From positions 930,001 to 994,000 of the forward strand of contig NZ_CADFGE010000001.1 of NCBI RefSeq assembly GCF_902833645.1: 64,000 nucleotides of DNA, given 5' to 3'. The DNA is from Paraburkholderia fungorum. Its GTDB lineage: Bacteria; Pseudomonadota; Gammaproteobacteria; Burkholderiales; Burkholderiaceae. The position numbers and the translations under genes are program-made. How positions within the stretch are numbered: position 1 is the first letter of the stretch; each line of letters begins with the position of its first letter. Below the pieces are notes generated by a model, which saw only the letters and a list, made by a program, of their open reading frames with translations, ran no database searches and was not told the origin of the DNA. Positions 57,273 through 64,000 of this stretch are shown here, one piece after another.

Positions 57273-57718
57273 CCCGATGGCCTTTGATCAGTAATTTATG
57301 GTTGCGGGCAAAGGGTGTCGAGCCAAAAAGTGTTAGGCCTCGACGGCTGTTGTAACACCTTGTTACTGCGACGTTTTTCCGCGACAGAGCCCTTGCGCGA
57401 AAGCATTGAAACAGCTTGCTGAAACGGCTGTCCCGAGATCCGCTGAAGGTGCTTTCGCATGACGAATCCCCCGCGGATTTCTGGCCGGATTGTCAAAACG
57501 GCAGTGGACCAAACCGATGCGCTCGCCAATACTGCAACTGACCGTGAGCATGGACTGAGGCGCACCGATCCCGCGTTCTAATGCGCAACGCTCATTAATC
57601 GATTCGGCAAATGAATTTGCATATTTAATCGGTTTTTAGCAACAATAGGCGTTTTTCATAGCTTGAGTCGGGCGCATCCGCGCGCCCGCTTTCCGCATCA
57701 CCGAATCGAGATTCCGCC
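57273..57718. other. Intergenic region upstream of the symporter-like gene
   Basis: Holds a 14-base inverted repeat GCAAAT-GA-ATTTGC at 57607-57620 in an AT-rich patch about 100 bases before the transporter gene, possibly part of its promoter or operator. A 54-codon frame on the minus strand (ending near 57296) was not accepted as a gene. Confidence 0.45.
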
Positions 57719-58747
57719 ATGGCTCGCCCGAAACTGCTTCCCGACAATTTCACCCTGTGCCTTGTAAGCACCGTGATCCTCGCCAGCCTCCTGCCGGTCC
57801 ACGGGCAGGCCGCTGTCGGATTCAACTGGGTGACGAATGTTGCAGTGGGCCTGCTGTTTTTCCTGCACGGCGCCAAGCTCTCACGCGAGGCGATCGTAGC
57901 GGGCGCGACGCATTGGCGTCTGCATCTGGTCGTATTGCTCAGCACGTTCGCGCTGTTCCCGCTGCTCGGTCTCGCGCTTAAGCCGCTCCTTTCGCCACTT
58001 GTCACGCCGGCGCTCTATGCGGGGGTCCTCTTCCTCTGCACGCTGCCGTCGACGGTTCAGTCGTCTATCGCGTTCACCTCGATTGCCAAAGGCAACGTAC
58101 CGGCCGCCGTATGCAGCGCGTCGGCCTCGAGCCTGCTGGGCATCTTCATCACGCCCGCGCTCGTCAGCCTCGTTGTCACCAATCAGGCGGCAAGCGGCGG
58201 CGCCTCGCCGTGGCATACGGTAGGCAACATCGTTCTGCAATTGCTGGTGCCGTTCGTGGCCGGACAACTGCTGCGCCCGCTGATCGGCAAGTGGATCGAG
58301 CGCCACCGCGGCGTGCTGAAGTTCGTCGACCAGGGCTCGATCCTGCTGGTGGTGTACGGAGCATTCAGCGAGGCCGTGAACGAAGGCCTGTGGCACCAGA
58401 TCCCGTTGTCCGCGCTCGGCGGACTGGTGCTGATCAGCGTTGTGCTGCTCGCCCTCGCGCTGGCCGTGACGATCGTGGTCAGCAAGCGGCTCGGCTTCGA
58501 CCGCGCCGACCAGATCACGATCATCTTCTGCGGTTCGAAGAAAAGCCTCGCTGCCGGGGTGCCGATGGCCAAAGTGATTTTCGCCGCGCATGCGGTGGGT
58601 GCCGTGGTGTTGCCGCTGATGCTGTTCCACCAGATCCAGTTGATGGTGTGCGCCGCGCTCGCGCAGCGCTGGGGGGCTCGCGACATGAGCAGTGAAACCC
58701 GCGCCGCATCGCGCGAGCGGGCCGCCGCCGCCGTCGCGCGCCGTTGA
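57719..58747 (+). CDS. Bile acid:sodium symporter-like transporter (SBF-like, YfeH type)
   Basis: A 342-residue membrane protein starting MARPKLLPDNFTLCL, with about nine hydrophobic segments. FFLHGAKLSREAI, FLCTLPSTVQSSIAFTSIAKGN and the late FCGSKKSLAAGVPMAKVIF are the marks of the SBF-like/YfeH subfamily. The TVQSSIAFT crossover is where SBF transporters bind sodium. The substrate is unknown. A strong terminator follows. Confidence 0.9.
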   Translation: MARPKLLPDNFTLCLVSTVILASLLPVHGQAAVGFNWVTNVAVGLLFFLHGAKLSREAIVAGATHWRLHLVVLLSTFALFPLLGLALKPLLSPLVTPALYAGVLFLCTLPSTVQSSIAFTSIAKGNVPAAVCSASASSLLGIFITPALVSLVVTNQAASGGASPWHTVGNIVLQLLVPFVAGQLLRPLIGKWIERHRGVLKFVDQGSILLVVYGAFSEAVNEGLWHQIPLSALGGLVLISVVLLALALAVTIVVSKRLGFDRADQITIIFCGSKKSLAAGVPMAKVIFAAHAVGAVVLPLMLFHQIQLMVCAALAQRWGARDMSSETRAASRERAAAAVARR

Positions 58748-58805
58748 ATACGCGCGCAATGCAAACAGGACATTCATAAGCGCCCTCCCTGAGCGTCATT
58801 TGAAG

Positions 58806-58829
58806 AAAGCCGCCTTGTGCGGCTTTTTT
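58806..58829 (+). terminator. Intrinsic terminator of the symporter-like gene
   Basis: AAAGCCGC (58806-58813) pairs with GCGGCTTT (58819-58826), continuing into a T-run to 58829. Confidence 0.9.
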
Positions 58830-59032
58830 GTTATTTCACGCTCAAACGCCGCCGCTGTCGCCTCAGCCGGACGGCATAGGCAAAGTCCTGGCCGCGGCAA
58901 AACCAGACGGCAGCGAGCCCGCTGCCGAAACTGGCCGGCGCACCACGCCGGTGCAACGCTTCACTAAAAGTTCACTTAATTCCGTGCCGGATAGGTCGAT
59001 AAGTCATAGGTCGATCGCTACGCCTAACTGCC

Positions 59033-60886
59033 ATGCAACCTCGTTCGCCCTCCCGATCCGCTACGCCGCGCATCGAGGAGTTGATCGCCCGGCGTGATCT
59101 GTCCGCCGTATTCCAGCCGATCATCGATTTCGACGGCGGCGCGATCCTCGGCTACGAAGGTCTGATTCGCGGGCCGTCCGGCACCTCGCTCGAAGCGCCG
59201 TTCGCACTTTTTTCGCAGGCGCTCGCCGAGGGCTGCACGCTCGAGCTCGAGCAAGCCGCCGCACGCACCTGCATCGACGCGTTCGCGAAGCTCGATGTCG
59301 ACGGCAAGCTGTTTCTCAATTTCAGCGCGGGCGCGATCCGCCGGCTGGCCGAAGCACGCGACGACACGCTCGCGCTGCTGCGCCATCGCGGCGTCGATCC
59401 GCACCGGATCGTGATCGAGCTGACCGAGCAGAGCACGATTCTGGACGTCGCCAGCTTTGTGCCGGTGATCTCGGCGCTGCGCACCGAGGGCGCGCAATTC
59501 GCACTCGACGATTACGGCACCGCGAACGCCAGCATGAATCTGTGGGTGCGCCTGCAACCGGACGTCGTGAAGATCGACCGATTCTTCATTCACGGCATCT
59601 CCAGCGATTCGCTCAAGTTCGAAGCCGTGCGCGCCATGCAGCACTTCGCCAACGCGAGCGGCGCACGGCTCGTGGCCGAAGGCATCGAGGACGAAGCGGA
59701 TCTGATCGTGGTGCGTGACATGGGGATCGGTTGCGGCCAAGGCTTTTTCTTCGGCCGCCCCCATGCGCAGCCGTCCCGCAGCGTCACTGAGGACGCCCGA
59801 GACGCGCTGCTCTCCGGCCACATCGCCGTGTTCCCGGAAACGACGCGCACGGTGAGCAGCGCATCGCCGTCGGGCGGCATGGCGTCGGCAAAGATGATGG
59901 TGCATGCGCCCGCCTTACCGCGTCACGCCACCAACAACGACGTGCTCGAGCTATTCAACCGTCTGCCCGATCTGCACGCGGTGGCGGTGGTCGAGAACGA
60001 CGAACCGGTCGCGCTCATCAACCGCCGCAGTTTCATGGACCGCTACGCGCTGCCGTACCACCGCGAGCTGTTTGGCAAGCGGCCCTGCCTGCAGTTCGCG
60101 AACGCATCGCCGGTGATCATCGAACAATCGATGACCGTCGAGCAAATGGCCAAACTGCTTGCCAGCGACGACCAGCGTTACCTCGCCGACGGCTTCGTCA
60201 TCACCGACAAACACGGCAAATACGCCGGTCTCGGCACCGGTGAGAATCTGGTGCGCGCGGTCACCGAGGTGCGCATCGAAGCCGCGCGCTACGCGAACCC
60301 GCTGACCTTCCTGCCGGGCAACATCCCGATCAGCTCGCACATCGGCCGCCTGCTCGGCAACGATGCCGGTTTCTACGCCTGCTATGTCGATCTGAACCAC
60401 TTCAAGCCCTTCAACGATCAGTACGGTTACTGGCAAGGCGACGAAGTGCTGAAATTCGCGGCCGCCGTGCTCGCCGACGTGTGCGACCCGACCCGCGACT
60501 TCCTCGGCCACGTCGGCGGCGACGACTTCCTGATCCTGTTTCAGAGCGAGGACTGGAAAGATCGCGTGCTGCGCGCGATTCACCTTTTCAACGAAGGCGC
60601 CCAGCGCTTCTATGCGCCCGCCGACCGGCTCGCCGGCGGCATCCACGGTGAAGACCGGCGCGGCAATCCGACCTTCTTTGGCTTCGTGACAATGGCGATC
60701 GGCTGCGTACGCGTCGAGTCGGACGGCGGTCCGTCGTTGTATAGCAGCGAAGAAATTGCGTCTGTCGCGGCGCTGGCGAAGCGGCGCGCGAAGCACGAGG
60801 CGAGCGGTTTCGTGCTGATCGAGGCGGATGAGAGTGTGGCCCTGCTGCGCGGACAGGCCGACGTAGCGGCGATGTCTTTCGACTGA
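59033..60886 (+). CDS. EAL-CBS-GGDDF cyclic-di-GMP signalling protein
   Basis: A 617-residue soluble protein with no membrane segment. Residues 14-245 form an EAL phosphodiesterase domain: signature EGLIR (42-46) instead of EALLR, with metal and catalytic residues in place (Asn96, Glu129, Glu132, Asp159-Asp160, Lys180, Glu216, Gln236). Residues about 295-415 look like paired CBS domains that may bind a nucleotide. Residues about 440-600 form a GGDEF domain with GGDDF at 495-499, where Asp replaces the usual Glu, so cyclase activity is doubtful. Likely role: breakdown of cyclic di-GMP with CBS input. Domain order is EAL first, the reverse of the common GGDEF-EAL layout. Confidence 0.88.
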   Translation: MQPRSPSRSATPRIEELIARRDLSAVFQPIIDFDGGAILGYEGLIRGPSGTSLEAPFALFSQALAEGCTLELEQAAARTCIDAFAKLDVDGKLFLNFSAGAIRRLAEARDDTLALLRHRGVDPHRIVIELTEQSTILDVASFVPVISALRTEGAQFALDDYGTANASMNLWVRLQPDVVKIDRFFIHGISSDSLKFEAVRAMQHFANASGARLVAEGIEDEADLIVVRDMGIGCGQGFFFGRPHAQPSRSVTEDARDALLSGHIAVFPETTRTVSSASPSGGMASAKMMVHAPALPRHATNNDVLELFNRLPDLHAVAVVENDEPVALINRRSFMDRYALPYHRELFGKRPCLQFANASPVIIEQSMTVEQMAKLLASDDQRYLADGFVITDKHGKYAGLGTGENLVRAVTEVRIEAARYANPLTFLPGNIPISSHIGRLLGNDAGFYACYVDLNHFKPFNDQYGYWQGDEVLKFAAAVLADVCDPTRDFLGHVGGDDFLILFQSEDWKDRVLRAIHLFNEGAQRFYAPADRLAGGIHGEDRRGNPTFFGFVTMAIGCVRVESDGGPSLYSSEEIASVAALAKRRAKHEASGFVLIEADESVALLRGQADVAAMSFD

Positions 60887-60918
60887 GTGCGCGGACGCGT
60901 CAACACCAGGATTGACGC

Positions 60919-60944
60919 GTTGTTTAGTATTTTTACTAAACAAC
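60919..60944 (+). promoter_or_regulatory. Perfect inverted repeat upstream of the lacI-type gene
   Basis: GTTGTTTAGTA (60919-60929) and TACTAAACAAC (60934-60944) are perfect inverted copies around TTTT. It lies about 140 bases before the LacI-family ATG, where an operator for autoregulation would be expected. It also follows the EAL gene stop and could act as a hairpin. Confidence 0.55.
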
Positions 60945-61028
60945 ATAAATCAGACCAACGCCCTTAGCTACGGGTATTTACGGGGGCGCATCGACGGTTT
61001 ATGAGGCGGTTTTAGCGATGTTTTACTA

Positions 61029-61034
61029 TACAAT
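61029..61034 (+). promoter_or_regulatory. Probable -10 box of the lacI-age-pfkB operon
   Basis: TACAAT lies 51 bases upstream of the LacI-family ATG, preceded by TTTTACTA, which repeats the core of the palindrome at 60919-60944 and could be a second operator half. Confidence 0.4.
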
Positions 61035-61085
61035 CGCTCGAACCCAAACACCGTACGGTCGCGCCGCCCGCGGCCGCTTCACTCG

Positions 61086-62072
61086 ATGGCTACAACCATC
61101 CGCGACGTCGCCCGCGCGGCCAGCGTGTCGATCGGCACCGTCTCACGCGCCCTGAAGAATCAGCCCGGCCTGTCCGAGGCCACTCGCGAACGCGTGATCG
61201 AAGCGGCACGGCAGCTCGGTTACGACGCCGCCCAGTTGCGTCCCCGTATCCGCCGTCTGACTTTTTTGCTGCATCGTCAGCACAACAACTTCGCCGTCAG
61301 CCCGTTCTTTTCGCACGTGCTGCACGGCGTTGAAGACGCGTGTCGCGAACGCGGCATTGTCCCTTCCGTGCTGACCGCCGGTCCGACCGAAGACGTGATC
61401 CAGCAGATGCGCCTGCATGCGCCGGATGCGGTGGCGATCGCCGGTTTCGTTGAGCCTGAAACGCTGACCACGCTGGTGGCCATGCAGCGTCCGCTCGTGC
61501 TGATCGACCTGTGGGCGCCCGGCCTGCGCTCGGTGAATCTCGACAACGCCGGGGGCGCCACGGTCGCCATGCGGCATCTGTTCGAACAGCAGCGCAAGCG
61601 CGTCGCGTTCATCGGCGGCTCGCTCGCACACTTCAGCATTGCCCAGCGCGCGCTCGGTTACAGGCGAGCGTTTTTCGAAGCGGGCCTGCTGTTCGACCCC
61701 TCACTTGAGGTCACGATCGACGCCGGCCTCGATCCCGCCAGCGGCGCGGCGCGCGCGATGCACCAACTGCTCGACGCGCCCGGCCCGCGGCCCGATGCCG
61801 TGTTCGCCTACAACGACGCCGCGGCGCTCGCCGCGCTGCGCACGTGCCTCGTGCGCGGCATCCGCGTCCCCGAGGACATCGCGATCATCGGCTTCGACGA
61901 CATTCCGGCCGCCGCGCATGCCACGCCGCCGCTGTCGACCATTTCGGTCGACAAGGAAGCGCTTGGGCGGCGCGGCGTCGAGTTGCTGCTTGAAGATGCC
62001 CCCCTTGAACTCGAAGTCCACTTGCCCGTCCATCTCGTTGCCCGTGCCAGCACTTTGGTAAAAACGCCATGA
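61086..62072 (+). CDS. LacI-family transcriptional regulator
   Basis: A 328-residue repressor. N-terminal HTH: TTIRDVARAASVSIGTVSRALKNQPGLSEATRERV in outline, with the hinge at about 50-58 (QLRPRIRRL). The sugar-binding domain follows (FFSHVLHGVEDACRERGI, VRSVNLDNAGGATVAMRHL-like, FAYNDAAALAALRTCLVRGIRVPEDIAIIGFDDIP in outline). As the first gene of an operon with an isomerase and a sugar kinase (overlapping by ATGA), it should repress that operon until a sugar or sugar phosphate binds. Confidence 0.93.
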   Translation: MATTIRDVARAASVSIGTVSRALKNQPGLSEATRERVIEAARQLGYDAAQLRPRIRRLTFLLHRQHNNFAVSPFFSHVLHGVEDACRERGIVPSVLTAGPTEDVIQQMRLHAPDAVAIAGFVEPETLTTLVAMQRPLVLIDLWAPGLRSVNLDNAGGATVAMRHLFEQQRKRVAFIGGSLAHFSIAQRALGYRRAFFEAGLLFDPSLEVTIDAGLDPASGAARAMHQLLDAPGPRPDAVFAYNDAAALAALRTCLVRGIRVPEDIAIIGFDDIPAAAHATPPLSTISVDKEALGRRGVELLLEDAPLELEVHLPVHLVARASTLVKTP

Positions 62073-63340
62073 CGCAATCCGATCTGCCTCACTCCGCCAA
62101 CGGCGCCGCCGCGCCGCTCGTCGAGAGCTTCCGCAACCGCGACTTCCTGCTCTCGCATGTGCAGGACACGCTGAAGTTCTACGCGCCGAACGTGCTCGAT
62201 CCGAGCGGCGGCTTCTTCCATTTTTTCCGCGACGACGGCTCCGTCTACGACAGGACCACGCGGCACCTGGTGAGCACGTGCCGCTTCGTCTTCAACTATG
62301 CGATGGCCTATCGCCAGTTCGGCGATCCGCAACATCTCGAGTACGCGCGCCACGGTTTGCGCTTCCTGCGCGAAGCGCATTGGGACGCGCAACACCAGGG
62401 CTACGACTGGGAACTCGAATGGCGCGACGGCCGCAAACGCACGCTCGACGCAACGCGCCACTGCTACGGCCTCGCGTTCGTGCTGCTCGCGTACTCGCAT
62501 GCGGCGATGGCCGGCATCGAGGAAGCGAAACCGATGATCGGCGCAACCTTCGAGTTGTTGGAACACCGCTTCTGGGACGCCGCCGCCGGCCTCTACGCCG
62601 ACGAGGCGACAGCCGACTGGCGCGTCAGTTCGTACCGCGGCCAGAACGCGAATATGCACACCACCGAAGCGCTGCTGGCCGCGCACGAGGCGACCGGGCA
62701 TCTGGTCTATCTGGATCGCGCGGAACGGGTGGCGTCGAACATCACCCTGCGTCAGGCGAAGCTCTCGCAGGGTCTCGTGTGGGAGCACTTTCACGCGGAC
62801 TGGTCGGTCGATTGGCATTACAACGAGGAAGACAGCTCGAACATCTTCCGTCCGTGGGGCTTTCAGCCCGGGCATCAGACCGAGTGGGCCAAGCTGCTGC
62901 TGATTCTGGAGCGCTATCGTCCGTTGCCGTGGCTGCTGCCGCGCGCCATCGAGTTATTCGACGCCGCCATGACGCACGCCTGGGACGAAGATCACGGGGG
63001 CCTCTATTACGGCTTCGGCCCGGATGGCACCGTGTGCGATCACGACAAGTATTTCTGGGTTCAGGCGGAGACGTTCGCCACGGCGGCGCTGCTCGGAAAG
63101 CGCACCGGCAACGAGCGTTTCTGGGACTGGTACGACGAGATCTGGCGCTACAGCTGGGCGCATTTCGTCGATCACAAGTATGGCGCGTGGTACCGCATCC
63201 TCACCTGCGACAACCGTAAGTACAGCGACGAAAAGAGTCCCGCCGGCAAGACCGACTATCACACGATGGGCGCGTGCTATGAGGTGCTGGCGCACGCACT
63301 GCCTGACGGCGCGGCCGCTGGGTCCGAATCCGCGGAGTAA
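62069..63340 (+). CDS. AGE-family sugar epimerase/isomerase
   Basis: A 423-residue (alpha/alpha)6-barrel protein of the N-acylglucosamine 2-epimerase family, which includes mannose and sulfoquinovose isomerases. Segments: STCRFVFNYAMAYRQFGDPQHLEYARHGLRFL in outline, GLAFVLLAYSHAAMAG, YRGQNANMHTTEALLAAHEATG in outline, RPWGFQPGHQTEWAKLLL, and KTDYHTMGACYEVL with catalytic histidines. The RGQNANMHTTEALL and QPGHQTEWAKL motifs suit aldose-ketose isomerases such as mannose isomerase. The ATG overlaps the LacI stop, and the PfkB kinase follows after five bases, so the product is probably phosphorylated next. Confidence 0.9.
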   Translation: MTQSDLPHSANGAAAPLVESFRNRDFLLSHVQDTLKFYAPNVLDPSGGFFHFFRDDGSVYDRTTRHLVSTCRFVFNYAMAYRQFGDPQHLEYARHGLRFLREAHWDAQHQGYDWELEWRDGRKRTLDATRHCYGLAFVLLAYSHAAMAGIEEAKPMIGATFELLEHRFWDAAAGLYADEATADWRVSSYRGQNANMHTTEALLAAHEATGHLVYLDRAERVASNITLRQAKLSQGLVWEHFHADWSVDWHYNEEDSSNIFRPWGFQPGHQTEWAKLLLILERYRPLPWLLPRAIELFDAAMTHAWDEDHGGLYYGFGPDGTVCDHDKYFWVQAETFATAALLGKRTGNERFWDWYDEIWRYSWAHFVDHKYGAWYRILTCDNRKYSDEKSPAGKTDYHTMGACYEVLAHALPDGAAAGSESAE

Positions 63341-63345
63341 GCACA

Positions 63346-64000
63346 ATGAGCAACCTGAACGCGAACACTGACTTCCCCCTCTTCGTCTCCGCCGGCGACA
63401 TCCTCACCGATCTCGTGCGGACCGGCGCCTCGCAATGGCTCTCGCGCCCGGGCGGCGCGGGCTGGAACGTCGCGCGCTGCGTGGCGCGGCTCGGTTTGCC
63501 GACGGCGAGCGCCGGCTCGCTGGGCGTCGATAACTTCTCGGACGACCTGTGGAACGCGAGCATTGCCGCAGGGCTCGACATGCGCTTCATGCAGCGCGTG
63601 GAACGGCCGCCTCTGCTGGCGATCGTCCACCAGACGCATCCGCCGGCGTATTTTTTCATGGGCGAGAACGGCGCCGACCTGGCCTTCGATCCGGCGCGCC
63701 TGCCGGCCGGCTGGATGGAGCACGTGAAGTGGGCACATTTTGGTTGCATCAGCCTCGTGCGTCAGCCGCTCGGCGATACGCTGGCCGCCCTGGCCGCCGA
63801 GTTGCGTTCGCGCGGCGTGAAGATCAGTTTCGATCCGAATTACCGGAACCTGATGGAGCACGGCTACGAGCCCACATTGCGGAAAATGGCCGCGCTGGCC
63901 GACCTGATCAAGGTGTCGGACGAGGATTTGCGGATGCTGTTCAAGACGGACGACGAGGCCGGCGCGCTTGCGCAGTTGCGGGCCATGAATCCCGCCGCTA
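63346..64000 (+). CDS. PfkB-family carbohydrate kinase (partial, C-terminus outside window)
   Basis: About 218 N-terminal residues of a ribokinase-fold sugar kinase, starting MSNLNANTDFPLFVSAGDILTDL in outline. The PfkB first signature is visible as RPGGAGWNVARCVARLGLPTASAGSLGVDNF in outline; ISFDPNYRNLM and LIKVSDEDLRMLF correspond to the second half. The ATP and catalytic Asp motif lies past the window. Likely fructokinase, acting after the isomerase converts an aldose such as mannose to fructose; this is inference from gene order. Confidence 0.88.
   Translation, partial: MSNLNANTDFPLFVSAGDILTDLVRTGASQWLSRPGGAGWNVARCVARLGLPTASAGSLGVDNFSDDLWNASIAAGLDMRFMQRVERPPLLAIVHQTHPPAYFFMGENGADLAFDPARLPAGWMEHVKWAHFGCISLVRQPLGDTLAALAAELRSRGVKISFDPNYRNLMEHGYEPTLRKMAALADLIKVSDEDLRMLFKTDDEAGALAQLRAMNPAA

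Noticed and set aside
57296..57565. Possible small minus-strand protein between the Gly-rich gene and the symporter gene
   Set aside because: A GGGGGA stretch precedes an internal ATG near 57457, but codon use is unlike the neighbours and no family or signal peptide is visible.

Overview
The window reads as a chromosomal segment of a high-GC betaproteobacterium of the Burkholderia/Paraburkholderia group. The clues are a PhaM-type PHA granule protein, the small DUF3567 protein, a methionine synthase split into two genes, a monofunctional BirA paired with a type III pantothenate kinase, the argS - SPOR protein - dsbA - SDR order, an aceK/beta-carbonic anhydrase/MerR neighbourhood, many solitary periplasmic binding proteins, and a trimeric porin. 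Genus-level placement is inference. I saw no tRNA, rRNA, CRISPR array, transposase or prophage gene; most of the segment looks like core genome with a few accessory patches.

Layout. 0-4.1 kb (minus strand): end of a VanZ-like membrane protein, then an Mla/Mce-type lipid transport operon (permease with STAS-like N-terminus, ATPase, MCE protein, lipoprotein). 4.2-6.2 kb (plus): birA-coaX and a small membrane protein. 6.3-12.9 kb (mostly minus): heptose adenylyltransferase, a ferritin-like diiron protein, phaM, an enoyl-CoA hydratase-like protein, a branched-chain-amino-acid-type binding protein and an FAH-family hydrolase divergent from an IclR regulator. 14-20.4 kb: DUF3108 and DUF3567 proteins and the two metH halves, with three short tandem-repeat tracts between genes. 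20.6-27.9 kb: a small basic secreted peptide, DUF1840, argS, SPOR protein, dsbA, SDR and a peptide-type binding protein. 27.9-35.9 kb: a MerR-controlled-looking divergon (MBL hydrolase against merR-aceK-can-thiolase-SDR-acyl-CoA dehydrogenase-ychJ), tied to acyl-CoA and acetyl-CoA metabolism. 36.4-39 kb: a secreted dienelactone-hydrolase-like protein followed by a 1 kb long inverted-repeat element. 39-43.5 kb: bioA-bioF-bioD-bioB operon facing a sulfate-binding protein. 44.6-51.5 kb: serine hydrolase, hydroxypyruvate reductase, HMG-CoA lyase, a tightly packed YbaK/DUF1289/MaoC/MBL set, and a DMT exporter divergent from an Lrp regulator. 51.5-58.8 kb: a fluoroacetate-dehalogenase-like hydrolase, a nitronate-monooxygenase-like enzyme, a LysR regulator, a porin, a Gly-rich secreted protein and a bile-acid-symporter-like transporter. 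59-64 kb: an EAL-CBS-GGDDF protein and the start of a LacI-regulated sugar operon (LacI, AGE isomerase, PfkB kinase cut by the window end).

The most unusual structure is at 37.3-39.0 kb: two inverted arms of about 250 bases, each carrying its own perfect hairpin, with mirror-image strand composition (G/T-rich on the left, A/C-rich on the right). The bias spills into the 3' third of the upstream hydrolase gene. Other points worth attention are the complete set of fluoroacetate dehalogenase active-site residues at 51.5 kb, several palindromes placed on or next to likely promoters, and short tandem repeats around and between the metH halves.
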